Shown here piece by piece: positions 10,303-21,440 of a stretch of DNA of 64,000 nucleotides; the stretch's first letter is position 1; the number at the start of each line of letters is the position of its first letter. The stretch covers positions 177,166,266-177,230,265 of the forward strand of contig OY986435.1 of NCBI GenBank assembly GCA_963920525.1. The letters run 5' to 3'. The stretch comes from Dichetophora obliterata (taxonomy: Eukaryota > Arthropoda > Insecta > Diptera > Sciomyzidae). The notes below the pieces were generated by a model. It had not been told where the DNA came from and made no database searches. It was given only the letters and a program-made list of their open reading frames with translations. The translations under genes and the position numbers were made by a program.

Positions 10303-13215
10303 CAAGTTCTCGTCGTTGATGTTGTTGTTCTCCGCATCGTAGATCTTGTAACGTACCATACCAAACTTGCCCGAATCTCTGTCCGTAGCACGTACCTGCA
10401 GTATGGGCGTGTCTATATCCACATCTGGTGCCACTACTACATAGAATGCATCCTTACTGCCACGCAATCGATTGAACACAAACTCTGGCGCATTATCGTT
10501 TTCATCCTGTACAATGATCTTCACCGTCGTCATGCTTTTCTGCGGGTTGATGAAATACTTGTGCGACACAAGGCGCAAGACCAACGAATATGCCGTCTTG
10601 TTCTCATAGTCGAGATGTTTTTGCAGCTGTATGCCACAGCCATGCTCTTCAATGGTCACCTCAAAAATTCCAAACTCATTGCCCTGTACAATCTCACATT
10701 TGAAGCCCGGATTGCTGTGCGTTGCGGCTCGCTTCGAATTGATGATTTGTATAAGCTTGATGGTGGCATTGATTCCTGTGGTCTCGGGCACACCCGTCGT
10801 ATAGCTATCATCGCTAAAGGCCAGACCCAAACTCTCCGGATTGATTATGGCGCCATTGTCCATTTTGCTATGCAAAACATTTTCGTCATTGGGATCGGAT
10901 AGCAGATGCCGCACGTAAACTGGAAGCGTGGCGACACTACTTAGTTGGGGTTCACCCATGTCATAGGCACGTATGTCTACCTGGTACTCGGTATCCTCTT
11001 CCTTGCGCAACTCATTGCGTATTCTAATTGCACCTGTATCTGGATCCACCTGGAAGTACTTCAAAGCCTTGCCACGTCCTACCAGCTCATACCGCACCAC
11101 GTTACCGGGTGTAGTGCCATCGCCATCAATGGCCGGCATTGTGGCTATCAAAGCGCCTATTGACTGATCATCATTTACCGTCACGGGCTCTGGCACAGAT
11201 ACAAAAACGGGACGCACGTCGTTGCGATCCTCCACCTCGACCAAAACACGTATCGTATCGCCAGGTCCATCTCCATCATTCTCCATGGTGCCCACAACAA
11301 GTTCGTGTTGTTTCTGCATCTCGTAGTCGAGGCCTTTAGTGGTCTTGATTTCGCCCGTGTGCTTAGCAATCTTAAACAGTTCGGTCGGACCCTTGCGTAG
11401 CACATAGGTAATATCGGGCACTGTGTCGGGATCTATTGCTTGTACGGTGGCCACCAGCAGGTCTGGCATATTTTCAGGCACACGCACATCTATGCGTGAG
11501 TCAGTGAATTTTGGTACCTCATCCTGCAGATCACGAACAGAGACAGTGACGCTTGCTGTGCCTAGGCGTGCATCCGGTGCACCATCTTTGGCCGTGACAA
11601 CAAAACGATACTCTTGCTGCCGCTCGAAGTCCAAATCAGCACTAGTGTGTATCTCACCCGTCTTACCGTTAATGGCGAAAGGTATATCCTGGGGCAGCGT
11701 GTAGGTGATCTCGGCATTTATGCCCTCATCGGCATCGGTGGCATGCACGATGCCCACAAAAGCAGGCGGTTTACCTTCGTCCACATGGAAGACGTAGGGT
11801 AGCGTGGATTCGTCAAACTCGGGATTCTTATCATTGATATCGGTCACTTTGATGTTTACGGTGGCGCTGCTGGAGAGTCCACCATTATCTTCCGCCTTAA
11901 TAGTAAGTTGGTATCGCGTTAAGCTTTCCCGGTCCAACTTGCGTATGACTACGATGACGCCGCTCTCCTGACCCACGGAAAACTGACGCAAATCATTGCC
12001 TGACACTATGGAGTAGACAACCGGATCATTTTCAGGATCTTCTGCATGTACCACCGTTACGGTAGAGTTTATTTCAGCGCCCTCGCTCACCTGCACCTCG
12101 TAGACGGGCTTTACGAAACGGGGTGGTTTGGTGTTAGGCCCTGGTGTGACCGAAACCTCAACAATAGCCTGTGAGGAGAGTCCACCTACATCGGTGGCCT
12201 GAACAGTAATGCTATACTGTTCACCGGCCATCAGACGACCACGTGTTTCTATTTCACCACTCTGCTCATCGATATCAAACTTTTGCATGCCATTGTTGGA
12301 AACGTGGTAGATGGAGTAGCTTACAACAGCATTCAAACCCTCATCGTTGTCAGTGGCGGTTACTTGGGTAACGAGACGTTGGCCATCACCTGCTGTTATG
12401 GATATAGGTGGTACCATTGCCAATTTGGGTGCATTATCGTTGACATCACGAAGAACTACGGTAAGACTGAGAGGAGCACTGGCGGCATTTGTGCGTGGTT
12501 CGCGGGCCACCACCTGAAATTTAAATCGGCCAGGTGCAGGAGGATCACGATCTAAACCCTCCTCATTGACCACCAATATGCCATCTTTGGTGACGGCAAA
12601 CGAGGGCGTTGTCAACTCATAGATGTAATCGGGCTTAAGATCATCTTCACCGAGATCGGCATCGGTGGTCTTAAAGGATATTGGGCGTCCATTAATATCC
12701 AGCACTTTAGTGCCCACTGCGGAGTTTTCATCGACATAGCCCTCAATGTCGCTGGCCGATATGACGGGTGGATTGGCATCGACTGGCTTAACGGTGATGG
12801 TCAGCTTGGCGGTTGTAAATCGTTTCGCCAGCGAAACCTCTTCCGCCTTGACAACGATATCGTATTTCTTGGCTGTTGAAGTGTCCACCGCCTTGATTTG
12901 CTTCAAAACGCCGGTCTGGTTGTCGATTTCGAAATAATCGGCATAGTTCCCAGGCATACCGTTGGCGAAGGAGTAACGTATAGGTGCGCTGATAGTGTCC
13001 AGATCAACTGCTTGTATGCGTTCAGGCGTTACGGTGAGAACGCCTTGCAGCGAGCCAGCTGGCACCGATGCGCTATACTCTGGATTTATGCAGGCACCAT
13101 CGAGTAGCACGCAACCACGATAGATAAATGAAGGATCCAGATCATCGGAATCGGCTATGTTGACTGTCAGCGTCGTTGTTGAAGAAAGTCGCTCTGTAGT
13201 GTTTCGAGCGCGATC
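10303..13215 (-). CDS. Cad99C: Cad99C (PCDH15 orthologue), large internal exon, EC3-EC11
   Basis: A 971-codon exon, open throughout and phase 0 at both ends. It is bounded by acceptor TTACAG ahead of 13215 and donor GTAAGC at 10302-10297. It begins at the end of EC2 (calcium linker DSDDLDPSF, residues 22-30). Full cadherin repeats follow: EC3 ~31-152, EC4 ~153-264 (ends in DVNDNAP), EC5 ~265-366, EC6 ~367-466 (DINDKNP), EC7, EC8 (DRNDVRP), EC9, EC10 (DENDNAPEF), and the first half of EC11. DXD, DXNDN and LDRE/LDYE calcium motifs recur. The EC2-EC3 region, with its conserved cysteine pair and VTPERIQAVDLD stretch, matches PCDH15/Cad99C rather than classical cadherins or Fat/Dachsous. Cad99C is a single-pass protein of follicle-cell and other apical microvilli that regulates microvillus length. 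Base composition is far less AT-rich than the flanks. The family is near certain; the orthologue name rests on domain order and remembered similarity. Confidence 0.88.
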
Positions 13216-13915
13216 CTGTAAGAGGTGGAAAAGAGAAATAGTTAGACCGTGAAATAAGAAAATGAAATAAAAAGCGGTTAAATCTTTTAAATCCAATAAA
13301 TTAAGTTATAAAATTGCGCGACATGCTTTGCGTCTAAAAAATGCCAACCCGCACATTTAAAACAACTGTTAACCAAGTTGACAGTTTGTAGCCATAAAGT
13401 GTTGCCAACTTTGCAGTAACAACACAATTTGCATTGGATAAGCTCGCACTTCGACTCTTTATTGACAGCAACGTCGAATTGCATTTACATACTTCCCGCT
13501 GCTTACATGGACGGTGAACATAAACAACCACGACGACGAGCTAAATGACAGCTACTAACAAACACTCGCAACAGTTAAAGATTTGCCAATCTATACGCTC
13601 GTATTAAAGACGCAAAAATTTGTTAGTGTAAAAAAAAAAAAAAAAAGAAAGACATCTGCGTTTGTCACAAACTACAAAATGCACAATTCTTGCATGCACA
13701 GCATATTTTTCCGTGTGAGATAGAAGTTTACCAGCGGGTGGGTATTCTTGCAGTTTTTGTCAAATTAGCTAAAGAAGTTGCTCAGAGCGAACTTAGCATC
13801 TATTTGACTAAACACACACATATGTATTTCAAACTGAAAAAAATAATGTGTATAAAGCTAGTTATTTTTGATTTATAGCTAAATTAAAAATGTGTGCTGT
13901 AATAAGCCTAATTTG
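13216..13915. other. Noncoding DNA upstream of the large Cad99C exon
   Basis: Starts with a pyrimidine-rich acceptor tract on the minus strand (TTCCACCTCTTACAG). The rest contains an A15 run at 13630 and no further recognisable cadherin coding sequence. Less repetitive than the surroundings, probably unique intronic DNA. Confidence 0.5.
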
Positions 13916-16100
13916 TGCTATTTATTTATTTATTTATTTATTTATTCGTTAAGCTTAATACAAGCTGATTAACTAAGAACTAATCTTATTCTAACAGGGT
14001 CTTAACTTATTCTAACAGGGTTTATTTATTTATTTTTTGTCTCCTTTCCTTGTTTTAGTGTTCGAAAGATATCCAATTCGTGGTGGGCGTAATACGCCCA
14101 CCAGAAAAAAGTAATTATAAGAACACGTCAAAAAGGAAATACGGGGAGAAAAGTAATAAAGGAAACTTACAATAATTAACAGGGAATATGTATCACATCT
14201 TAATTGTAAGAAAAAGATTATAAAGGGGGAAAAAATGGCGTTGGAGTTTAGAAGGGCATTTCGGAGTCGAAATCTGCTCAGATGAAAATCAAATTCGCTG
14301 ATCAAATTGTTAGTTACACGAAGCATCCTGGTTACAGGTTCACTGCAACCATTGTCGGTACGATGGAAGTTGAGGTGGAAGAGAGGAATAGACCTAAGGT
14401 TACGTGGGTTGGTATTAAAGGATATTAATTGGAGTAGTGCAGGGCAGTTAATGGTACCGCATACAAGTTGAGGAATGAAGAGTACATCAGCATCTCTTCG
14501 TTTTGCAAGAGATTGCATGTTAATCAACTTCAGGCGGTCTGCATAAGGAGGTAAGTTGAAACTGTCAGAACTGGGAAGACCGCGTAGTGCGAACCTAATG
14601 AATCTTCGTTGAACGGCTTCGATTCGCACAGAATGGATGTTGTAGATAGGAGACCAAACCTGGCTGGCATATTCGAGGATGGGTCTAACAAAGGTAAGGT
14701 AGAGAGATTTAGCAACGTAAGGGTTGGAGAATTCTCTGGACCAGTGTTTCACAAAACCCATAGCAGAATTGGCTCTACTAATGATATTATCAATATGAGA
14801 CCTAAAATTAAGTTCCTTGTAACATATTACACCTAAGTCCCGTAAAATGCTTACAGGAGGAACTGGCTTGCCGAGTAAGTAATAAGTTCTTGGGGGAAGC
14901 TGGAGACGCTTGCGTGAATATGTTATAGCTTGACATTTACTAACGTTGAGCTCTAGAAGATTTTTTTGACACCAAGTGGAAAAACTAACTAGATCTTCTT
15001 GAAGATAGTGAGAATCGTCGTTAGTTTGTATGCGCCGATAGATTTTCATATCATCAGCATACACAGAGAGATTGGATTCTTTGATGATGCCATCTACATC
15101 AGAGATTGTTAAGACAAACAACAAAGGACCAAGGTGACTACCTTGTGGGACACCAGAGGTAGCTGAAAAAGAATCTGAATTGGAAAATCTAAAGATGACA
15201 TTATAACGGCGTTTTTCGAGATATGATTTAATCCAAGATATAAAGAGTGATGGAAAACCAAAGGCTTTAAGCTTAAGAAGAATGATAGTGTGTGAGATTT
15301 TGTCGAACGCTTTACTAAAGTCGGTAGACACTACATCAACTTCGTACCCGCTTTCCAATGAGCATAGAGCGTTTGAAACAAATTCTGCAAGGTTAGTGGT
15401 AGTCGATCTTCCCTTGAGGAAGCCGTGTTGGCTGGGAGGAATGATAGATTTGCAATGGAAAAAGAGAATGTCATAAATAATGCTTTCAAACATTTTTGGA
15501 GTACATGAAAGTTTTGCAATAGGTCTGTAATTGGAAATATCATTTCTTGGCCCTTTCTTATGCAGAGGTATTATGTATGAGCTCTTCCACAACTTAGGAA
15601 AAACGGAATTAGAAGTAGAAAGTTGAAAAAGAGCCAATAGGGGATGAGCCAACACGTCCGCGAATTTTTTTATAACAATAGCAGGCAAGCCATCGGGTCC
15701 TGGAGAATAATCGTCCTTGAGATTATTTATCTTTTCTAACACATCAGCTAGTGTAATATCAACAGAAGTTAGCGACATTTGAGGACAGTCCCTTAACAAA
15801 GAAAAATACTCGTAGTCTAGTTCGTCGTTATGATTAGTGTATGACTGACTGAAAAAATTTGCAAATAGGTTTGCAATTATTTCCGGGTTGTCTGAGGAGA
15901 TGTCCGAAAAAGTAAGGGTAGATGTCAGATTTTCTTTTAATATTTATAAACTTGTAGAAGCTTTTAGGATCCGACAGCAATTTAGTTTGAATGTGAGCAA
16001 GATAAGACTCGTATAGCGTTTCACAGAGTGCGGAAAAAAGGTTAAAGGCGTGAAGATAATTTGTGAGATCAAGAGAAGAACGAGAAATTAAATATGCGCT
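13916..16100 (-). mobile_element. 5'-truncated LINE with (AATA)n tail
   Basis: Minus-strand non-LTR element. Its 3' end is a microsatellite of TATT units at 13919-13946 (AATA on the element strand). Just inside is a tandem pair of ~19-bp units, ACCCTGTTAGAATAAG, at 13994-14022. Coding sequence runs from 14030 to about 16095. Upstream of 15799 the same protein continues in two frames (DNPEIIANLF... and LLSDPKSFYKFINI), so there is one frameshift near 15935. No endonuclease is seen. Confidence 0.8.
14030..15799 (-). pseudogene. LINE reverse transcriptase (5'-truncated, long open frame)
   Basis: 589 codons without a stop. RT landmarks: DDYSPGPDGLPAIVIKKF (domain 0/1), SYIIPLHKKGPRNDISNYRPI, SQHGFLKGRSTTTNL, VVSTDFSKAFDKISH, SGVPQGSHLGPLLF, and the catalytic box VYADDMKIYR at ~245-255. 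A thumb with LGVICYKELNFRSHI and RPILEYASQVWSP follows, then a C-terminal domain. There is no RNase H. This architecture fits the Jockey/CR1 side of the LINE tree. The frame stays open upstream of the first Met, then needs one frameshift to continue. The last ~50 residues of the open frame are probably 3' UTR read-through. Confidence 0.82.
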
Positions 16101-17477
16101 ATTTAGTTATCTAAATCCGAAGAAAAAAATTAGGTCTACTTGTCTACCTAAATTGTTAGTAACTCCGCTCAACTGGTAAAGGCCGCAGTCTGAAATACAA
16201 CTAGTAAAAAGAATTTCTTTCATGTAGCACAGAGGAAAAAAAAACCAATTAATGTTTGCGATTTAATTTTGATGAGTAGAAGTCGTATAAAAGGCAGTTA
16301 TGCACGCTTCTCAAATTCGTAAACATGTGAATAATGCACATTAATGCATTACGTATCAGTGATCAAAACAATAAAAAATTGCAACATTTTGGACAATAGA
16401 CCAGATAAGATGTTAATATGTTTGTAATAGGAGAGGTAATTTCGTGTTAACGACCTCTTTTGATAACGACCTAGTACTTTTTGATTTAATATTTAAACAC
16501 CTGATAACAGGCCCATAGGCGGAATTTTCCATAGGGGTTTCTTTTAACAAAGATACATCTACATGTAAGTATATTTATTTAATTTTTTATTTTGTTTTTA
16601 TTTCTATTTTTTTATTTTTTATTGTTTTTTTATTGAACCCATTTTTTTAAACCCATATACGTAACGAGAGATGCAACTTCAGCAACTTTTTAGCTTCATT
16701 CCTGTATGCATACCAGAAAAATATCCAAAACAAAACTATGATTTTTTTTATTATTGAGTGTACTATTTTGATTTTCGAGGTCAAAATTGTATTTCCATCA
16801 CGCTTTAAGTAAGTAGGTACCGAAGTTGTTTTTTTTTCGGAAAAGTTTTAAGCACAATTTCAAACCGTGAAAGAAGGTTGATACATTTATCATACACATT
16901 TATGAAACCTTCAAAGAACTATATCCAAAAAACAACAAAATGTCAAATCAAGAATTTCACGCGAAATACTAGTTTTTTTCAAAAATAGACTTCGTGCCTT
17001 ATAAATATCATGAAACTTTGATTATTAAATCATAAGATCAGCTTTTTTATGATTTTGATATAAATATAATATGAAAATTTAAATTGAAAATTAATGTTAA
17101 AATTAAAGCCAAAATGGGCATCTGCATAACTTCGCGACGTATGGCGATAAAAATATCAACAAAATCGTGTTCTTATAATTTGAATAGGAATCTACAGCCA
17201 AAGCTTCAAAAAATCATAAGGCATGAGGTCAAGGGCCAATTGCATAAGGTCCGGAAGGGCTGAAATAATGAGTAGATGTGAGGTTGGAAAAAATGTTTTT
17301 TAAATGAATCCTAAACAATTTTCGACAAGACAATTCTATAAAAACTTATTTCAATATCTTAATATCATTACATTTAAAATCTGCCATATGTTTTTAAGTA
17401 CCCATTTGAGGTTTATATATTTTGCATGTATTCAATGAATTCATAAATAGTTAAAAAATTCCAGAAATTGTCTTCCG
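16101..17477. other. AT-rich noncoding DNA
   Basis: No coding sequence recognised. A TATA-like motif (TATAAAAG, 16286-16293) stands in a slightly GC-richer context but is followed by no convincing open frame. It could be a relic LTR or gene promoter, or chance. Confidence 0.4.
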
Positions 17478-17667
17478 TGACAATTTGACTCTAGGGGTCA
17501 CCAAGGAGGAGTCATAGTTATTTTTGTAATTTTTATTGTGTTATGTTTTTTGAAGGAGGAACTCCAAATGACTGGAAGATGTGCTTAAAAGAAATTTTGA
17601 GGATAAAAACACATAGGACTATTTTATACATTTCGTCACGATAGGAATCACCTCTAGTGGTCATATA
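17478..17667 (+). repeat. Degenerate ~130-bp repeat, left part, interrupted by Gypsy
   Basis: The text TTAAAAGAAATTTTGAGGAT...AGGAATCACCTCTAGTGGTC (17587-17660) is echoed across the Gypsy insertion by TTTAAAAGAAATGTTGAGGG...AAGAATCACCTCAGGGTAGC (23633-23712). Removing the Gypsy element leaves the two about 130 bp apart, suggesting a short diverged tandem repeat at the insertion site. Confidence 0.55.
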
Positions 17668-17828
17668 TGTCGAAATAATAAAATAAGAACAATATGTTCA
17701 TTATATAAAATTTAGTTTTGAAGTGGCTTAAAACATTTTTTCAATATGATTTATAAAATTAAAATTTCCAAAAATAATATGATATGAAAACAAACAAGTA
17801 GTCAAGGTACAGGTCCTTACATCTCACA
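17668..17828 (-). repeat. 3' LTR of the Gypsy element
   Basis: 161 bp, TGTCGAAATAATAAAATAAG to CTTACATCTCACA as read on the plus strand. Diverged from the partner LTR by substitutions and small indels. Outer flank ends in TATA. Confidence 0.85.
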
Positions 17829-18290
17829 CGGCCAATCCTGACTTGATTTCGTCCCCTGGCGATGTTTTCCAAGGCTTCATCATTTCTGCTACTGCTGAAG
17901 TTAGTTAAGGTCCATCAATAGATCCAAGTTTTTCCACATCGTAAAGATCGTTGGGTTTTTTTGTTTTAACAACATATGGTCCAAAATATTTGCTTTTTAA
18001 TTTGGCTTGTGTAGCAAACTGGGTTCTTTTAATTGCAACTATGTCACCAATATTATACTTAATTGCTTCAGCGTGATGTTTCAAAAATGTTCAGCCTTAC
18101 CAACGATCTATGATCCTCACGACCGACCATCGCAAAATAATAACACTATTTCTTCTTGAAGCATTTTTAAAATTTCATCATCTTCACCAGTTCTCACTTT
18201 CACCCCAGTAAGTACTTTGTGTGGAGTAAAGTTAACTACACGATGGAAGCTCGAGTTAATGCTTCTTTGTGTCTTATTCACAAACTTGTA

Positions 18291-18719
18291 TCATTTATCT
18301 AGTTCGTTTATTGAAAGCTTAGCTAATACTGATATTAGTACTCCATTTACACGTTCTACTTGATCATTTCCTCTCGGGACACCGGTTGTAATTTGAATTT
18401 GGCTTGCATCACAATAAGTTTTAAGTTCGTTCGAATTGAACGCCGCACCTTTATCTGTAATTATCCTTTCAGGATGTCCAAATGTTTTTACGATACTGTC
18501 CAAATGGTTGAGAACTTCTTTTACACACGTCGTCTTTGTCGGGAAAATCCATGGGAATTTTGAAACTACCATTGAAACTACCACTATAACAAACTTGTAT
18601 CCTTTCGCCATTGTCGCAGCTACAGGTCCAACATGGTCCATGTGAAGTGTTACCAAAAGCATGTCATCTTTTGGGATCGGATTTAACAATCCCACTTTTC
18701 TCCGTTGCTTCCGATTCAT
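18291..18719 (-). pseudogene. Gypsy integrase core
   Basis: Retroviral-type integrase catalytic core with the DDE triad visible: LHMDHVGPVAAT (first Asp), RIITDKGAAFNS (second Asp), and GNDQVERVNGVL (Glu). The upstream HHCC zinc domain is degraded. Downstream, minus-strand traces continue to ~17860 but are not open. The stop at 18291 falls before the C-terminal domain is complete. Confidence 0.82.
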
Positions 18720-18766
18720 TAAAATACATGTAACACAGCATTGAATGCACCCTTTAAATTTTTCTT

Positions 18767-19331
18767 TTAGATTATCGATGAAGTATTGATTTTTGAGAGC
18801 GCATTCAGTTTTCTTGGCACCAAAATGTCCTTTTTCATGAGCGTTCTCATAACTTCTTTCTCAAGTGATATTGGTACAACAAAAAGTTCTCTGCCATTAA
18901 CTTGCTTCATCAACAGTTCATTTCGAGTAAAAAAATTGTCATGTTCTTGTTTTTCTAAAATATTCTTAATTAATATGGCGCGTACATCTTCAGCCTGATA
19001 TTTAATAAAAAGCGCAGTCAGAGCGCATTCAGTAACCACTACTGGATACCAGCTTAGGCAGTCAACATGTTTCATTTTCTCACCTGACCGATGCTCCATC
19101 GTGTAATCGTATTCTTCTATGTAATCTACTGATTGTTCTTTGAAAGGCAGCACAGTCTGTTATGATTTTAAACTTGATGCCGAAGAGGTATGGTCGCAGT
19201 TTATTTTCAGCCTCCACAACTGCTAAAACCTCTAACTCATAAGAGTGATAATTCTTTTCAGCAGTACTTGTAGCCTTACTCCAGTGGAGTACAGGACGAA
19301 ACGAAGATTCTTCATCACATATCAGCATCAA
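18767..19331 (-). pseudogene. Gypsy RNase H and integrase N-terminal region, broken
   Basis: 19080-19331 contains the RNase H core (PVLHWSKATSTAEKNYHSYE, LEVLAVVEAENKLRPYLFG, FKIITDCAAF). 18767-19153 continues in another frame with EYDYTMEHRSGEKMKHVDCL, the usual end of Gypsy RNase H, then a linker toward the integrase. At least one frameshift lies at about 19150. Confidence 0.78.
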
Positions 19332-19387
19332 TATTGCTCCAAATCCATTCTTGTAAAACGGGGTTTTGGCTTAGCTTCATTATTTCT

Positions 19388-20096
19388 TCAAAAATCAGCA
19401 TAAGAATGCTCTTTTTCAAATTCAATCTTCTTCTTACTTATTCGCAGAAGTTGATTAAGTGGCGCTACAATGCTGGCAAAGCCACAAAAGAAATTCCTAA
19501 AATATCTAGCTAATCCCAGAAAATTTTGAAGACTTTTTACAGTCGTTGGGACCGGAAAATTTTGCACAGCTATTATCTTAACTTCAGATGGGTATAGTTT
19601 CGAATTGGTGACCACATATCCCAAATATTCTACTTTTTCCCTCAAAAGTTGACACTTTTTAAAATTTATTTCTAGCGCGTTCTGTGCTGCCACCAATAGT
19701 ACAGTCCGTAACCTTTGCACTCCTTCTTCGAAGTCTTTGGCAGGTTATATATGTTATAATGTTATACATATTATTTTATAATTCAACATATTGAACTATA
19801 ATACCTTGGCGAATCAATTCAGCAAGCTCAAAAGAGATAAAACGGTTAAAACTTGATGGTGAATTGCAGATCTTCAGTTTGATGGTGAATTGCAGAGAGA
19901 ATTGCAACGCGGTGAACTTCATACTGTCATCATCCATTGGTACGTGAAAGCATCCATCTTTTAAGTCTAATGTCGTAAATATTTTTTTATTTGTTAACTT
20001 CTCAATCTGGTCATCGATTCTTTGCATTGGAAACTTGTCTTTAAGGATAACTAACTTGAGTTTTCGAAAATTTAGACGATACAGCCCATCTTTCAT
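19388..20096 (-). pseudogene. Gypsy reverse transcriptase, broken
   Basis: Two pieces. 19776-20096 covers fingers and palm (LTNKKIFTTLDLKDGCFHVP). 19388-19720 covers thumb and connection (INFKKCQLLREKVEYLGYVV, FPVPTTVKSLQNFLGLARYF). The palm carries a local duplication of ~18 bp (TTGATGGTGAATTGCAGA at 19854-19871 and again at 19878-19895). Where Y-[VIL]-D-D should stand the reading gives YVEL and then a stop, so the catalytic aspartates are lost. The enzyme cannot be active. Confidence 0.8.
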
Positions 20097-21149
20097 TCAA
20101 TCGACGACCACAGGACTTGAAAATTCAGAATTGCTGGGAATTATCACACCCTCTTTAAGCCATTCGTCAATTTGTTCTCGAACAATTTTCGTTTCTAGAG
20201 CTGCAAGTCGTCTTGGGCGTTGGTATATCGGTGTTTCATCTTTCAAAATTAGCTGCGTTCTTATTGGACATTCAACATATTTCTTTGGTTTGTAGTTCTT
20301 GTAAATTTTCACAACGATATCCTCGAATTTCTTTGGTACATCCAGTTCAACGTCGTCTACTATCACTTGAATGTTATTTAAGCTGTCGTCTTGATCTTTA
20401 TTGCACATTACTGTTTTTGTGTTCTTCTTCAGTTTGATTTCACTCGATGTCATGTATAGCTTGCAGTCATCGTAGAATTCTCGACCCAAAATAATGTATG
20501 TCATGCTTGAAATTGAAATAACATAAAAATTGCAGTCGTATTCTTCACCAGACACTTCAATGCTTGTACTAAACAGCCCTCCTGGTAATGCTTTCTTTGA
20601 ACCAAATCCCATAAAGTTTCGACCCGTTTTTTTAAGTTTTGGTTTATCAATGGCATCATATACATTCTTGTTAATTAAGTTGACGGAACTTCCAGTGTCA
20701 GCCAGAACATCAAAGGTTTTTGAGGCAACTTTTATCGTTACGACAGGTTCGCAAACGTTACTTAAATTGTTAGAAACCAGCTCCTTTTTATTCTCATTAA
20801 TAACTAAGCTGCAATTTGTTGATATATGTCCAAATTTGTTACATTTGAAGCACTTAGGACCTCTGCTTGAACTTGGATAATTTTTTGTTCCATCCTTCTT
20901 CTCCACAAGTGTAGCAACGAATCTTCTTCGCACTAGTAAAGTTACTTTCTCCTTATTTTTAAATTGAAACCCCAATTTATGGGTATTTGTGGACCAATAT
21001 GGGCTTTTGGGTATTGGAGCAGAGTTGAACTTAACCGATTTGATACGATCATACTCAATGAATTTGAGCTTCAATTCCTTAAAATTGGTAGCACCGTGCA
21101 AAATTATCTTCTCTGGGGAATCATCCGTGATGTCATCAACAATTAGCAT
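20097..21149 (-). pseudogene. Gypsy gag zinc knuckle, protease and start of RT
   Basis: 350 codons. There is a CCHC knuckle (CFKCNKFGHISTNC) near residues 99-112. An aspartic protease follows with VLADTGSSVNLI (active-site DTGS, ~150) and a second conserved IILGREFYDD. The entry to reverse transcriptase (YQRPRRLAALE, EGVIIPSNSEFSSPVVVD) comes next. A stop directly after VVVD (20096) separates it from the rest of RT. Gag and pol appear to share this frame. The protease motif is intact although the element as a whole is dead. Confidence 0.82.
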
Positions 21150-21435
21150 ACATTGGTTGCATTTTCTTCTAAATCGATGCTGGCAGCTATATCACACATT
21201 TCATACACGTAATTTTTGCATGACTCAGATATTTTCTTTTTGCGTGATCTCAGCTTTTCGTGAACATCTTTAGAGTTTATAGAAACTTTAAACTTCAATA
21301 TCAACATGCTCTTAAAATTGTTCCAATTAAATATGCTTCGCGAGCTCAACGATGCTGCGGCACTACGCAATCGTTTCTTTGCATAAAGTATCAGATCTCG
21401 ATCATTCCAACCACATTCGTTCTTGAGATCTTCCA
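21143..21435 (-). pseudogene. Gypsy gag, capsid part after the nested LINE
   Basis: Continues the gag frame after the LINE with LEDLKNECGWNDRDLILYAK, a run of basic and serine-rich residues, and WNNFKSMLILKF, then KNYVYEMCDIA. The capsid-like fold is typical of Ty3/Gypsy gag. It ends at a stop near 21143, where the reading moves to another frame for the zinc knuckle and protease. Confidence 0.75.
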
Positions 21436-21440
21436 GCTTT

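Noticed and set aside
10561..12937. Plus-strand open frames over the cadherin exons
   Set aside because: Antisense shadows of the Cad99C exons, without recognisable domains.
13919..13946. CRISPR-like or satellite array at the TATT run
   Set aside because: Simple 4-bp microsatellite forming the tail of a LINE.
16286..16293. Promoter at the TATA-like motif
   Set aside because: AT-rich background makes TATAAAAG common, and no downstream coding sequence or initiator context supports it.
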